Shown piece after piece: positions 44,600-52,997 of a stretch of DNA of 64,000 bases (positions are counted from its first letter, which is position 1; the number at the start of each line of letters is the position of its first letter). The position numbers and the translations under genes were made by a program. The notes under the pieces are model-generated. The model was given only the letters and a program-made list of their open reading frames with translations, searched no databases and was not told the origin of the DNA. The stretch comes from Marivirga lumbricoides (lineage in GTDB: Bacteria; Bacteroidota; Bacteroidia; Cytophagales; Cyclobacteriaceae): assembly GCF_014636295.1 (NCBI RefSeq), contig NZ_BMEC01000015.1:62001-126000 (forward strand). Reading direction: 5' to 3'.

Positions 44600-45713
44600 A
44601 CATATTCCATTTTGCAAACAAGCTTGTTTTTATTGCGACTTTCATTTCTCTACCAATATGGCATTAAAGGATGAAATGGCAAATTCTATTTGTGAAGAAA
44701 TCAAGCTCCAGAAAGATTATTTGGAAAATGAAAAAATAACTTCAATTTATTTTGGAGGAGGCACACCCTCTTTACTAAGTGAAAAGCAACTCTGTAAAAT
44801 AATGGACACGCTTTATCGGTACTTTGCGATTAGTAAGCAAAGTGAGATTACTATAGAGGCAAATCCGGATGACATAACTCCTAAAAAATTAGCTGATTTA
44901 TATTTAGCGGGAATTAACAGACTCAGTGTTGGTGTACAATCGTTCGATGAGAAGGTTTTGAAGTGGATGAATAGAGCTCACGATGCTACACATGCACATC
45001 AATGCCTAAAGTGGATAAATGACAGCTCATTTAAAAATTATAGTGTTGATCTCATTTATGGAATTCCTATTAGTACGCATGCCAAGTGGGCTGAAGATTT
45101 AAAAAATCTTACAAAATATCACCCTCCTCATATTTCTTCCTACTGCTTAACTATTGAGCCTAACACTGTTTTTGGGAAGTGGCAAAAAAAAGGAGATTTA
45201 TCAGAGGCTTCTGAGGATTATGCTGCCGAGCAATTTATGGAACTGACCAATTACTTAAGTGCTATTGGATATCAGCACTACGAGGTATCTAATTTTTGCC
45301 TTCCTACATTTGAATCAAAACATAATAGCTCCTATTGGCAGCAGAAGCCATATTTAGGATTAGGTCCCGGGGCACATTCTTATAATGGTTTTAGCAGACA
45401 GTTCAATATTGCTAATAATGCTTTGTTTATCCGATCAATTAAAGAAGGGAAATTGCCATTTGAAAAAGAAATATTAAGCCGCAACGACCAGATTAATGAA
45501 TACCTCATGACTTCTTTAAGAACATCCGAAGGCTGCGACTTAGATTATCTACAACATAAGTACAATTACAACTTCCAAGAGGAAAATTCTTCTACCATCA
45601 ATCAATGGCGAAAGCAGGGGCTATGCGAAGTAAATCAACAGAAAATAATCCTTACGCCAGAAGGAAAATTACTGGCCGACAAGTTAGCTGCTGATTTATT
45701 CCTTGTAGATTAA
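44583..45713 (+). CDS. hemW: Radical SAM haem chaperone HemW
   Basis: HemW binds haem and hands it to respiratory enzymes; it was formerly annotated as oxygen-independent coproporphyrinogen oxidase. The N terminus AGIYIHIPFCKQACFYCDFH carries the CxxxCxxC cluster motif, with the fourth HemW-type cysteine absent as usual. YFGGGTPSLL, INRLSVGVQSF and VDLIYGIP follow, and the HemN C-terminal domain closes the chain. It has 376 residues. The start is a TTG giving exactly the family N terminus, which overlaps the divergent Omp85 gene. Its stop and that of the convergent LytTR gene share the bases TTAA. Confidence 0.93.
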   Translation: MAGIYIHIPFCKQACFYCDFHFSTNMALKDEMANSICEEIKLQKDYLENEKITSIYFGGGTPSLLSEKQLCKIMDTLYRYFAISKQSEITIEANPDDITPKKLADLYLAGINRLSVGVQSFDEKVLKWMNRAHDATHAHQCLKWINDSSFKNYSVDLIYGIPISTHAKWAEDLKNLTKYHPPHISSYCLTIEPNTVFGKWQKKGDLSEASEDYAAEQFMELTNYLSAIGYQHYEVSNFCLPTFESKHNSSYWQQKPYLGLGPGAHSYNGFSRQFNIANNALFIRSIKEGKLPFEKEILSRNDQINEYLMTSLRTSEGCDLDYLQHKYNYNFQEENSSTINQWRKQGLCEVNQQKIILTPEGKLLADKLAADLFLVD

Positions 45714-46429
45714 AGACTCATTAAGTCCTTAAATTTTGTGGCTTGCCTTCTGCTCACTTCCACTTTTTCTCCACCTTTTAACTTTACCATTAACCCTCCA
45801 TTAAACCAGGTTTCTATTTCATCCACCCAGTCTAGGTTGATGATATGCTTTCTACTTACTCTGAAGAAAGATTTATTATCTAGCCGCTCATCTAATGCAT
45901 TCAAAGATTTGTGAATCATGGGTTTATACTTGTCAAAGTAAACCTTGATATAGTTACCATCCGATTCAAAAAGTCTTACATCCCTTAACCTGACAAACCA
46001 GCAGTTGTCACCGTCTTTCACAAACACCTGATCGTTAATTGTCAGTTTGGATTTGTTATTTTTAACTTCATCAACAGTATGAATCTCTTTCCTTATTTTT
46101 TCAATGGAATCACCTAATCTCTTAGGCTCAATAGGCTTTAAGAGGTAATCAAGAGCATTAAACTCAAAAGCTTTAAGTGCATACTCATCGTAGGCGGTAG
46201 TAAATATAACTTTAGGTGTTCTATCCAGCGATTCAAGAAGCTCAAAACCTGTTTTTCCTGGCATTTGGATATCCAGAAAGATAAGATCAGGCTGTAACTT
46301 ATCTATTAAATCTTCCGCCTCTTCAGCATTTACAGCTTCTCCTACAATTTCCACATCTTTATATTCAGCCAACAAATTCATAAGTTCTTTCCTGGCCAAT
46401 CTTTCATCATCAATTACTAATGCTTTCAT
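45710..46429 (-). CDS. LytTR-family response regulator
   Basis: The receiver domain (about residues 1-115) has the phosphoacceptor aspartate in DLIFLDIQMPGKTG, the acidic pair in ALVIDDERLARKEL, and the lysine in YLLKPIEPKR. The LytTR DNA-binding domain (about 135-237) shows GNYIKVYFD, SLNALDERLD and FFRVSRKHIINLDWV. It is a transcription factor that binds spaced direct repeats. It lies 19 bases after its kinase gene and forms a LytS/LytT-like pair. Targets cannot be told, but the neighbouring ndh-type gene is transcribed in the same direction from upstream. Confidence 0.93.
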   Translation of the reverse strand: MKALVIDDERLARKELMNLLAEYKDVEIVGEAVNAEEAEDLIDKLQPDLIFLDIQMPGKTGFELLESLDRTPKVIFTTAYDEYALKAFEFNALDYLLKPIEPKRLGDSIEKIRKEIHTVDEVKNNKSKLTINDQVFVKDGDNCWFVRLRDVRLFESDGNYIKVYFDKYKPMIHKSLNALDERLDNKSFFRVSRKHIINLDWVDEIETWFNGGLMVKLKGGEKVEVSRRQATKFKDLMSL

Positions 46430-46448
46430 CTATCTATAAATTTACAGT

Positions 46449-47480
46449 CTAATAATTTAACTGTGGAATTTTCACAGTTGTCAAAACTAACTCATCGGTT
46501 TCATTTTTAATGCTAAACGAAGCAGCTTTATCAAAGATTAATTTTAATCTTTGCTTGGTATTTTCTATACCAAAACCTTTTCTTTTCTTCTTTTTATCCA
46601 TAATTAACTGACCCGAATTCCTAATAAATATAATCAAATGATTTTGCTCAACAGTTGTTTCAATAGCAATTAAGCCACCATAAGTTAAATTAGATATACC
46701 ATGTTTAATTCCGTTTTCAACCAGGGTTTGCAGCATGAGGGGAGGCACCTGGTATTTATAGGATTCCGGATGAATGGTGAACTCTGTTGTCAACCTTTCC
46801 TCATACCTTATTTTTTCCAGGGCCAGGAAATCAATTACAGTGTTTAATTCATCATTAAAATTAATCAATCTTTTTTTATCAAGTATTAAGGAGTTTCTCA
46901 ATATATTAGATAATTGAGTAATAGCATTTTTGGCTTTTACGGGATTTTCATCTACTAAAGCTCTTACACTATTTAATGCATTGAAAATAAAATGTGGGTT
47001 AAGCTGCGATTTTAAATTGTTCAGTTCTATCTCGTATAAAGCTGCATTGTATTTTAAGGAACGGTTATAATTCTCAACATAGTGATACATAAAATAAACC
47101 AGTGACCAAAGGAAGTAAAGAATCAGGTTAGCTAAAATACTTAGAAATATTACTATAGGGTTAAGGTCATATTCAGGATTGAGTAATCCTAAGATAGAAG
47201 AGATGATAAACAGAAAGCCATAGTTCAATATACTAAGAACAAAGCATGCCAATATTACTCTTGTCACCAGTTTTTGGATAATAAGTTGCAGCCAGCCGTT
47301 TCTTACTATAAAATTCCTATATAGATGGGTTATTCCTATATAAAAAGGTACAAGTGTTAATTGACCTATCGCCTGCTCAGTAGAAAGCCTTTCTCCCAGA
47401 AATGCTAAATAAATGTTTAGCAATCCATAGGCAGTCCATCCAATAATTTGTAAAGTCCAGTAAAGTGATTTCTTATTCAT
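46449..47480 (-). CDS. LytS/YehU-type sensor histidine kinase
   Basis: Four membrane helices (about residues 7-30, 38-60, 70-98, 108-135) have almost no extracytoplasmic domain, so sensing may occur within the membrane. The kinase core is of the His_kinase (PF06580) type: the phosphorylated histidine is in NPHFIFNALNSVRAL, the N box is ENGIKHGI, and the G box is GFGIENTKQRL. It has 343 residues. It is co-transcribed with the LytTR regulator. An intrinsic terminator for the gene upstream (ndh) lies just before it, so the pair has its own start of transcription. Confidence 0.92.
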   Translation of the reverse strand: MNKKSLYWTLQIIGWTAYGLLNIYLAFLGERLSTEQAIGQLTLVPFYIGITHLYRNFIVRNGWLQLIIQKLVTRVILACFVLSILNYGFLFIISSILGLLNPEYDLNPIVIFLSILANLILYFLWSLVYFMYHYVENYNRSLKYNAALYEIELNNLKSQLNPHFIFNALNSVRALVDENPVKAKNAITQLSNILRNSLILDKKRLINFNDELNTVIDFLALEKIRYEERLTTEFTIHPESYKYQVPPLMLQTLVENGIKHGISNLTYGGLIAIETTVEQNHLIIFIRNSGQLIMDKKKKRKGFGIENTKQRLKLIFDKAASFSIKNETDELVLTTVKIPQLNY

Positions 47481-47494
47481 TAAATTACATAAAA

Positions 47495-47521
47495 AGTAAC
47501 CTGCTTACTTTACAGGTTACT
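47495..47521 (-). terminator. Intrinsic terminator of the ndh-like gene
   Basis: On the minus strand AGTAACCTG pairs with CAGGTTACT across a 9-base loop and is followed by five Ts. It lies 50 bases after the NADH dehydrogenase stop codon and before the kinase gene on the same strand. Confidence 0.75.
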
Positions 47522-47570
47522 AGTCGGAAAAATAACAGGAAATTATCTGATTAAGAAACCGTCTGTCAAA

Positions 47571-48899
47571 TCATCTGTCAGTCTCTTCTTCCTTCTTTAA
47601 ATCTTCAACTTTCGGAGGGGTATATGGTCTTATAATTAATCGGGTGCCTCGGTCATAAGTAAAATAATTCCAAATCCAGTTTGCGAGAATTACGATTTTA
47701 CTTCTAAAACCCACAATTTGAATCAAATGAACGAACATCCAGGCAATCCATGCAAAAAAACCTCCAAACCTTATTTTATTTGGCAGTTCAGCTATCGCAC
47801 GGTTTCTACCGATTGTAGCCATCGTACCTCTATTGGTATATTTGAAAGGCTTAAGTTTTTTATTATTTATCTTTCTTAAAATATTATTAGCCAAGTTTTC
47901 ACCTTGTTGCATAGCTACTGGTGCAAGCATAGGATAGCCTTTGGGTCGTTTATCAGATTTCATAAAAGCATTATCGCCTACAGCATAAATATTCTCAGTA
48001 TTAATTACCTTGTTGAACTCATCTACTATGTACATGCTTTTCTCAATGCTGGTCTCTGGCATTCCTTTAATTAAATTACCTCGCACCCCTGCAGCCCAAA
48101 TTAAAGTACTGGAAGTAAGCTTTTCTCCATTTTTAAAAGTAACAGTTTCACCATCAAACTCAGTAACCATTGAGCCCAACTTTACCTGAACGTCAAATTT
48201 CTTGAGATACTGTTGAGCTTTTTTATCCGCAAATTCTGACATTCCAGCTAACAACCTATCTAATCCTTCCGCCAAATATATATTCATTTTAGAAAGATCT
48301 AGCTCAGGATAATCATGAGGCATTACATGTTTTTTCAACTCACCTATTGCGCCTGCCAATTCCACCCCCGTAGGCCCTCCACCTACAATTACAATATTCA
48401 ATAACTTATTCAGTTGCTCTTCATCAGAAGTCAAAACAGCCTGCTCAAAATTCTGAAGTATATGACTTCGCAAATCCAAAGCCTGAGGAACCTGCTTCAG
48501 AGGAAAAGCCTTTTTTAAATTTTCATAATTTCCGAAATAATTGGTTTTAGATCCCGCGGCAATCACTAGGTAATCATACTGTAGGTTGCCTTTCTCAGTA
48601 TACACTGTATTTTCATTCGTATTAATCTCATTTACCATGGCCATCCTAAAATGCACATTTCTACTTTTCTCAATAATCTTTCGTAATGGTCCGGCAATTG
48701 CGTCAGGCTCCAGCCCGGCAGTTGCTACCTGATACAAAAGCGGCTGAAAGGTGTGGTAATTGTGCCTGTCAAACAACACCACCTGAACCGGCTTTTTATC
48801 CAGCATTTTTGCCATTTGGATGCCTGCAAAGCCACCGCCTATAATTACTATTCTTGGATTGTCTGATTTTGGTATTTTTAGAATGTCATTTACTTCCAT
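47571..48899 (-). CDS. ndh: Type II NADH dehydrogenase (NDH-2)
   Basis: NDH-2 is a single-subunit flavoenzyme that passes electrons from NADH to quinone without pumping protons. The FAD loop is IVIIGGGFAGIQMAKML, followed by the NDH-2 stretch NYHTFQPLLYQVATAGLEPD. The NADH loop is VIVGGGPTGVELAGAIGEL. The AVGDNA and quinone-site PVAMQQGENLANNI segments are present. A hydrophobic C-terminal region (FGGFFAWIAWMFVHLIQIVGF) gives membrane attachment. It has 442 residues. It is monocistronic, with a terminator at its end. Confidence 0.93.
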   Translation of the reverse strand: MEVNDILKIPKSDNPRIVIIGGGFAGIQMAKMLDKKPVQVVLFDRHNYHTFQPLLYQVATAGLEPDAIAGPLRKIIEKSRNVHFRMAMVNEINTNENTVYTEKGNLQYDYLVIAAGSKTNYFGNYENLKKAFPLKQVPQALDLRSHILQNFEQAVLTSDEEQLNKLLNIVIVGGGPTGVELAGAIGELKKHVMPHDYPELDLSKMNIYLAEGLDRLLAGMSEFADKKAQQYLKKFDVQVKLGSMVTEFDGETVTFKNGEKLTSSTLIWAAGVRGNLIKGMPETSIEKSMYIVDEFNKVINTENIYAVGDNAFMKSDKRPKGYPMLAPVAMQQGENLANNILRKINNKKLKPFKYTNRGTMATIGRNRAIAELPNKIRFGGFFAWIAWMFVHLIQIVGFRSKIVILANWIWNYFTYDRGTRLIIRPYTPPKVEDLKKEEETDR

Positions 48900-49261
48900 A
48901 AAAAGATGTTTAGGATTCAGTTTATTCTACGAGATAACAGTGATTTTGATTAAAAGAGAAAATTTAAATACATCTGCTCTCTTATTTATCAAAAGGTCAA
49001 TTTAACATGGAGAGGTGAATATATATAGTACTCTACATTAAAAATTACACATTTTATCATGCAAATAAACCTTTCAACGAAATAAAATTTTACACTAAAT
49101 GAGCAAAAAAAACTTAAAATATTATAAAATTTTCATTTTACGTGAATTCACTCCAAAATATTACACACAACTTACATGAGCCAAATAAAATATTAAAAAT
49201 ACCATGCAACTAAATGATATTGGCAAGCGTCAGGTAATAAAAACAAATGGAACCAAATAAA
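48900..49261. other. Non-coding, very A+T-rich divergent intergenic region
   Basis: This stretch separates the ndh gene (minus) from a small secreted protein gene (plus). It should hold both promoters, but I find no TAnnTTTG match on either strand. It contains only a tiny 18-codon frame (49204-49260) ending just before the secreted-protein ATG, which I do not call as a gene. No repeat or RNA structure stands out. Confidence 0.4.
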
Positions 49262-49552
49262 ATGAAAAACATTATTCTAATTTTCGCTTTATTAATTGCT
49301 ACAAACAGTAACGTTTTCGCAGACGATAAAGAATTGACCAAGGAAGCAAAACTGATAAATGAAGTTATTAAATCATTAGAAGAGGTAGAGATCGAAGATT
49401 TCAATTTCGGAAAAACGATTGATATTTATACACCTGAAGGGAAATTACTTTATAGCTTTCTTGAAGAAAATGTCGATCCGAAAGCCTTAAGAAATGCAGA
49501 TTTGCTTCTTGAAGATGACATGAAAAAAATATTTATTAAATACAGGAACTAA
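49262..49552 (+). CDS. Small secreted acidic protein of unknown function
   Basis: The 96-residue product has a clear signal peptide (KNIILIFALLIATNSNVFA, cut before DD). The mature part is acidic and mostly helical, with ELTKEAKLINEVIKSLEEVE, a short beta-like segment (IDIYTPEGKLLYSF) and LLLEDDMKKIFIKY. I do not recognise a family. The start is the ATG for MKNIIL; another ATG five codons earlier is in frame but would lengthen the polar N terminus. A strong terminator follows, so it is a single-gene transcript. Confidence 0.7.
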   Translation: MKNIILIFALLIATNSNVFADDKELTKEAKLINEVIKSLEEVEIEDFNFGKTIDIYTPEGKLLYSFLEENVDPKALRNADLLLEDDMKKIFIKYRN

Positions 49553-49619
49553 AAACAACTATTTTCTCTTTAATAGATAATAGTTTAATTCATAGTGAAT
49601 GGTTGATGTTTTGGTAAGT

Positions 49620-49656
49620 AAAAAGCCATTCCGCCCTATGGCGGATGGCTTTTTTT
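49620..49656. terminator. Strong bidirectional terminator
   Basis: AAAAAGCCAT-T-CCGCC pairs with GGCGGATGGCTTTTT over 15 bp with one bulged T and a CTAT loop. A-tract and T-tract flanks let it act on both strands, ending the small secreted gene and the convergent solute-binding protein gene. Confidence 0.85.
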
Positions 49657-49696
49657 ATGATGAACCAAATTTTCTATTCTATTTATCAAGGAGCCA

Positions 49697-50569
49697 TTAC
49701 TTACTTAAAGTAATTGCGTCTAATAATTGGAGGGCATTAGGTCCTAAATGAGTTGCTATAATTTTTCTATAATTTGAACCTGTCTGGTAATCTTCATTTA
49801 GAAATTCATTAAATGGTTCCACCCAATCACTATTTTTAGGCATTATTATTCCGAATTCCTCTGTTGCATTATCTCCAACCGGATGTCTCTTGACTGGCTT
49901 TTTGGTATTTAGAGCATTTAGGTAATAGGTGAAATCTACATTTGTGAAATAGTCAGTGCTATTACTAATCTTCACCATAGCTTCATCAAAGTAATTCACA
50001 TACTCTATTTTTAAAGCAGGCATATATTTAGCTTTAATCTTAAGTATTTCATCCTCGTTGGTGGTTTCTTTAATTGTAATTGCTGTTTTGCCTTTAAAAG
50101 CTTCAGCTATCTGTTGAAGACTTCCTAAGGTAGGCACATCTTTATGAGTCAATAGCATAGCTATGTTAGAAATATAAGAAGGACTGAAAGTATAGGCCCT
50201 CTTTCTTGCTTCTGTAATAGTTGTGTTACTTAAACCAAATACTCCACCACTAGATCTTTTTACCGCACTAAGGTATGTGGTGAAATTGTTAGCATGCTGT
50301 TTATTTATAGTTGACTGAACTGTTATTCCATATTTATCCAGAAGAAACGCCTCAAAATCCCGCATTACATCTACAGTAACACCTTCTACTTTACCTCCTT
50401 TTTCAGCGGCAAAACCAGGTGCTTCTGAATAAATATATACAAGATTAGCACTCTTATTCTTTAAGGCAGTTGCAAAAGAATCACCCGTTGCCTGTGCATA
50501 TACAGAAGTAAAACCTCCTACCATGGCAATTAATAGATTAACAAAAGCACATTTTAATATTTTTTTCAT
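49697..50569 (-). CDS. Solitary periplasmic solute-binding protein (SBP family 3)
   Basis: A signal peptide (about residues 1-25, ending VYAQAT) is followed by a type 3 substrate-binding fold: LVYIYSEAPGFAAEKGGKVEGVTVDVMRDFEAFL at the start (in part GVTVDVMRDFEAFL), the central GVFGLSNTTITEARKRAYTFSPSY with the ligand-contact TITEARKR, and EEFGIIMPKNSDWVEPFNEFL near the end. Such domains bind amino acids or similar small molecules. No transporter permease or ATPase gene is near, so it may act as a sensor or scavenger partner, or serve a transporter encoded elsewhere. Confidence 0.82.
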   Translation of the reverse strand: MKKILKCAFVNLLIAMVGGFTSVYAQATGDSFATALKNKSANLVYIYSEAPGFAAEKGGKVEGVTVDVMRDFEAFLLDKYGITVQSTINKQHANNFTTYLSAVKRSSGGVFGLSNTTITEARKRAYTFSPSYISNIAMLLTHKDVPTLGSLQQIAEAFKGKTAITIKETTNEDEILKIKAKYMPALKIEYVNYFDEAMVKISNSTDYFTNVDFTYYLNALNTKKPVKRHPVGDNATEEFGIIMPKNSDWVEPFNEFLNEDYQTGSNYRKIIATHLGPNALQLLDAITLSK

Positions 50570-50722
50570 AACACTATATTTTAATTGAGGTTATTTTTTT
50601 AAACTCAACAGGATTCCAATATAAAAGAAGTACTTTCTTTACTTAAATAATTGGCTCAATCCTCATAATCATAACACATGTAAGGAATATATATTAAAGC
50701 TATATTTTAACAGATCCAGAAT

Positions 50723-50754
50723 AAAAAAAGCATGGCTACTACTAACCATGCTTT
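50723..50754 (-). terminator. Intrinsic terminator of the thioredoxin / small-protein pair
   Basis: AAAGCATGG (50727-50735) pairs with CCATGCTTT (50746-50754) around a 10-base loop. On the minus strand it is followed by a T-tract. It lies 24 bases after the stop of the 85-residue protein gene. Confidence 0.8.
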
Positions 50755-50777
50755 CTCACTTCTAAAAGTGTAATAAA

Positions 50778-51035
50778 CTATTTATCAATTGAACCCATCA
50801 CTCTTTTCATAAAGCCATTCAAAGCTTCTTTTTGAGGGGTTCCTTTTTTTATTTCCTTACTTACCTCTAAAGCTCCTGAAAAATTAGACAAAAGCTCACC
50901 AATTACATCAAGCTCTTCATCTTTGATGCCCTTTGCCTCGATTAAATCTTCCAAAAGCTCCATAGATTCAACGACATAATCCTCATCGTTTTTCTCTATG
51001 AATTCTACTACGTGCTTAATTATTGGTAACCTCAT
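50778..51035 (-). CDS. Small helical protein coupled to thioredoxin (DUF6952-like)
   Basis: This 85-residue soluble protein begins RLPIIKHVVEFIEKNDEDYV and contains ELLEDLIEAKGIKDEELDVIGELLSNFSGALEV (in part KDEELDVIGELLSNFSGALE). I believe it matches the small Bacteroidota family DUF6952, found next to a thioredoxin gene, but I recall this from memory. Its start overlaps the end of the thioredoxin gene by 20 bases, so translation is coupled. It has no cysteine, so it is not itself a thiol enzyme; a regulator or client-adaptor of the thioredoxin is possible. Confidence 0.78.
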   Translation of the reverse strand: MRLPIIKHVVEFIEKNDEDYVVESMELLEDLIEAKGIKDEELDVIGELLSNFSGALEVSKEIKKGTPQKEALNGFMKRVMGSIDK

Positions 51036-51327
51036 TGAGTAAATCTGTTATAATACTTGGTTTATTTCCTGCTACCGAATTCACTAATTTACCATTTCTA
51101 AAACCTGCAAAGGTGGGTAAATTACTCACTTCGGCCAAAGCCCTGGAATTAGGTAATTTTTCTGCATCAACATAGACAAACTTTATATTTTCATTTTCAT
51201 CTCCTAATCTTCTGAATTTAGGTTTAGTGATTTTACAATTACCACACCAGGTAGCACCATACTGTACCATCACCATCTCGTTAGTTTCAACTATTTCCTT
51301 TAAGTTATCTTCAGTTAATTCAATCAT
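51016..51327 (-). CDS. Thioredoxin family protein
   Basis: This 103-residue cytosolic thioredoxin-like protein has the active site ATWCGNCKITKP (WCGNC rather than the usual WCGPC), followed by KFVYVDAEKLPNSRALAEV and the cis-proline loop NLPTFAGFRNGKLV. The change of proline to asparagine in the CxxC is expected to alter redox potential. I start at the ATG giving MIELTEDNLKEIV; the longer frame would add 16 atypical residues. It overlaps the downstream 85-residue gene by 20 bases, and the pair shares one terminator. Confidence 0.88.
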   Translation of the reverse strand: MIELTEDNLKEIVETNEMVMVQYGATWCGNCKITKPKFRRLGDENENIKFVYVDAEKLPNSRALAEVSNLPTFAGFRNGKLVNSVAGNKPSIITDLLNEVTNN

Positions 51328-51452
51328 CGCTTTTATGTTTATGTTTAATAACGCAAAATTAGCACTTAGTTTCATTAAGCATAATCAATATTGCTCATCA
51401 GCCTATAGATAAAAACAATCTAAAGGTTGTAGTGCACAAATTACTTTTTTAA

Positions 51453-52934
51453 TTAACTCAGCTTCTCAAAGATCCTGTTGAAAGAGCACTCTCTTTGTAA
51501 AAATGGTTCCAAATCATCAATGCTTATTCTCTCTTGCTCCGTAGTATCTCTGTGGCGTATAGTAATTGTATTGTCTTCCAGCGTTTGGTGGTCAACTGCA
51601 ATACAATATGGAGTACCAATTAAATCCTGCCGGGTATACCTTTTACCAATAGATGCTGCTTCTTCATAAATTACATTAAAACTACCTTTTAACTTCTTAT
51701 AAATCTCCTGACCTTTCTCAGGCAGACCATCTTTTTTAGTAAGAGGTAAAATAGCCGCCTTAACAGGAGCCAAAGCAGGATGAAATTTTAAATAAATTCT
51801 TGTTTTTTGATTATCAGCATCTCCACTTACCTCTTCTGTGTACGCATTGCAGAGCAACATTAGGAAAAGCCTGTCACAGCCTACAGAAGTTTCAACCACG
51901 TACGGGATATAGTTTTTATTTACTTCCGGATCAAAATATTGCATCTTCTTTCTGGATACTTCCTGATGACTCTTCAAGTCAAAATCCGTTCGACTATGTA
52001 CACCTTCCACTTCTTTGAAACCAAAAGGAAACTCAAACTCTACATCTACTGCAGCATTGGCATAATGAGCAAGCTTATCATGATCATGATAGCGTAGCTT
52101 GCTCTCAGGAATCCCCAGAGCTACATGCCACTGCATTCTCATATCCCTCCATTTCTGATACCACTGTAATTCTTCCCCCGGCCTTACAAAAAACTGCATT
52201 TCCATTTGCTCAAATTCCCTCATCCTGAAAATAAATTGTCTGGCTACAATTTCATTTCTAAATGCTTTACCAATTTGCGCAATACCGAATGGCACTTTCA
52301 TTCTGGCAGACTTCTGAACATTCAGGAAATTAACAAAAATACCCTGAGCAGTTTCAGGCCTTAAGTATATTTTATTGGAATCTTCAGCAAGACTTCCTAT
52401 CTGTGTTGAAAACATCAGGTTGAACTGTCTAACTTCTGTCCAGTTAGTAGTACCTGAAACAGGGCAGGCAATTCCCTCTGAAATGATGAGTTCACGTACT
52501 CCACTTAAATCTTCTGCTGTCAATAGCTCCCCCATTTTCTTTAATAATGCCTCAGATTTCTCAGGAGAACCTTCTTTTTCATACAAAGCAGCTTTTTCTT
52601 CTAAAAGAACATCAGCTCTATATCTTTTTTTGGAATCCTTATTATCAATCATCGGATCATTAAAGCTATCAATATGGCCTGAAGCCTTCCATGTATCCGG
52701 ATGCATAAATATGGCAGAATCCAACCCTACTATGTCATCATTAAAACGAGTCATGGTACTCCACCACAAATCTTTGATGTTTTTCTTTAATTCTGCGCCA
52801 AAGGGGCCGTAGTCATATACAGCCTGTAATCCATCATATATTTCGCTGGACTGAAATACAAAACCATATTCCTTTGCATGTGATACAATATCTTTAAATA
52901 AAGTATTTTCTGAAATTTGTTCATTTTTTGCCAT
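51453..52934 (-). CDS. glyS: Glycyl-tRNA synthetase, homodimeric type
   Basis: This class II aminoacyl-tRNA synthetase of the eukaryote/archaeal-like single-chain type charges tRNA-Gly. Motif 1 lies near YGPFGAELKKNIKDLWW. LRPETAQGIFVNFLNV and the motif 2 region FGIAQIGKAFRNEIVARQFIFRMREFEQME are seen in part (IGKAFRNEIVARQ, FRMREFEQME). Motif 3 lies in VVETSVGCDRLFLMLL. A C-terminal anticodon-binding domain (about 385-493) ends the 493-residue chain. A TATCTTTG element directly abuts the ATG, so the mRNA may be leaderless. Confidence 0.97.
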   Translation of the reverse strand: MAKNEQISENTLFKDIVSHAKEYGFVFQSSEIYDGLQAVYDYGPFGAELKKNIKDLWWSTMTRFNDDIVGLDSAIFMHPDTWKASGHIDSFNDPMIDNKDSKKRYRADVLLEEKAALYEKEGSPEKSEALLKKMGELLTAEDLSGVRELIISEGIACPVSGTTNWTEVRQFNLMFSTQIGSLAEDSNKIYLRPETAQGIFVNFLNVQKSARMKVPFGIAQIGKAFRNEIVARQFIFRMREFEQMEMQFFVRPGEELQWYQKWRDMRMQWHVALGIPESKLRYHDHDKLAHYANAAVDVEFEFPFGFKEVEGVHSRTDFDLKSHQEVSRKKMQYFDPEVNKNYIPYVVETSVGCDRLFLMLLCNAYTEEVSGDADNQKTRIYLKFHPALAPVKAAILPLTKKDGLPEKGQEIYKKLKGSFNVIYEEAASIGKRYTRQDLIGTPYCIAVDHQTLEDNTITIRHRDTTEQERISIDDLEPFLQRECSFNRIFEKLS

Positions 52935-52938
52935 GTGG

Positions 52939-52946
52939 CAAAGATA
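52939..52946 (-). promoter_or_regulatory. Putative -7 element (TATCTTTG) of glyS
   Basis: On the minus strand TATCTTTG ends four bases before the glyS ATG. With the usual 5-8 base distance to the start of transcription, the mRNA would begin at the start codon. The -33 region lacks a TTG, so confidence is limited. Confidence 0.45.
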
Positions 52947-52997
52947 AATTAAATCATTAACTGATTGGAAGTGAAAGTTTAAAAATTGTAATCAAAT

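Noticed and set aside
49204-49260. 18-codon frame just before the small secreted protein
   Set aside because: Too short, no promoter or binding site seen, and no sign that it acts as a leader peptide (no hairpin follows).
52375-52812. 145-codon plus-strand frame
   Set aside because: Antisense to glyS, which is beyond doubt.
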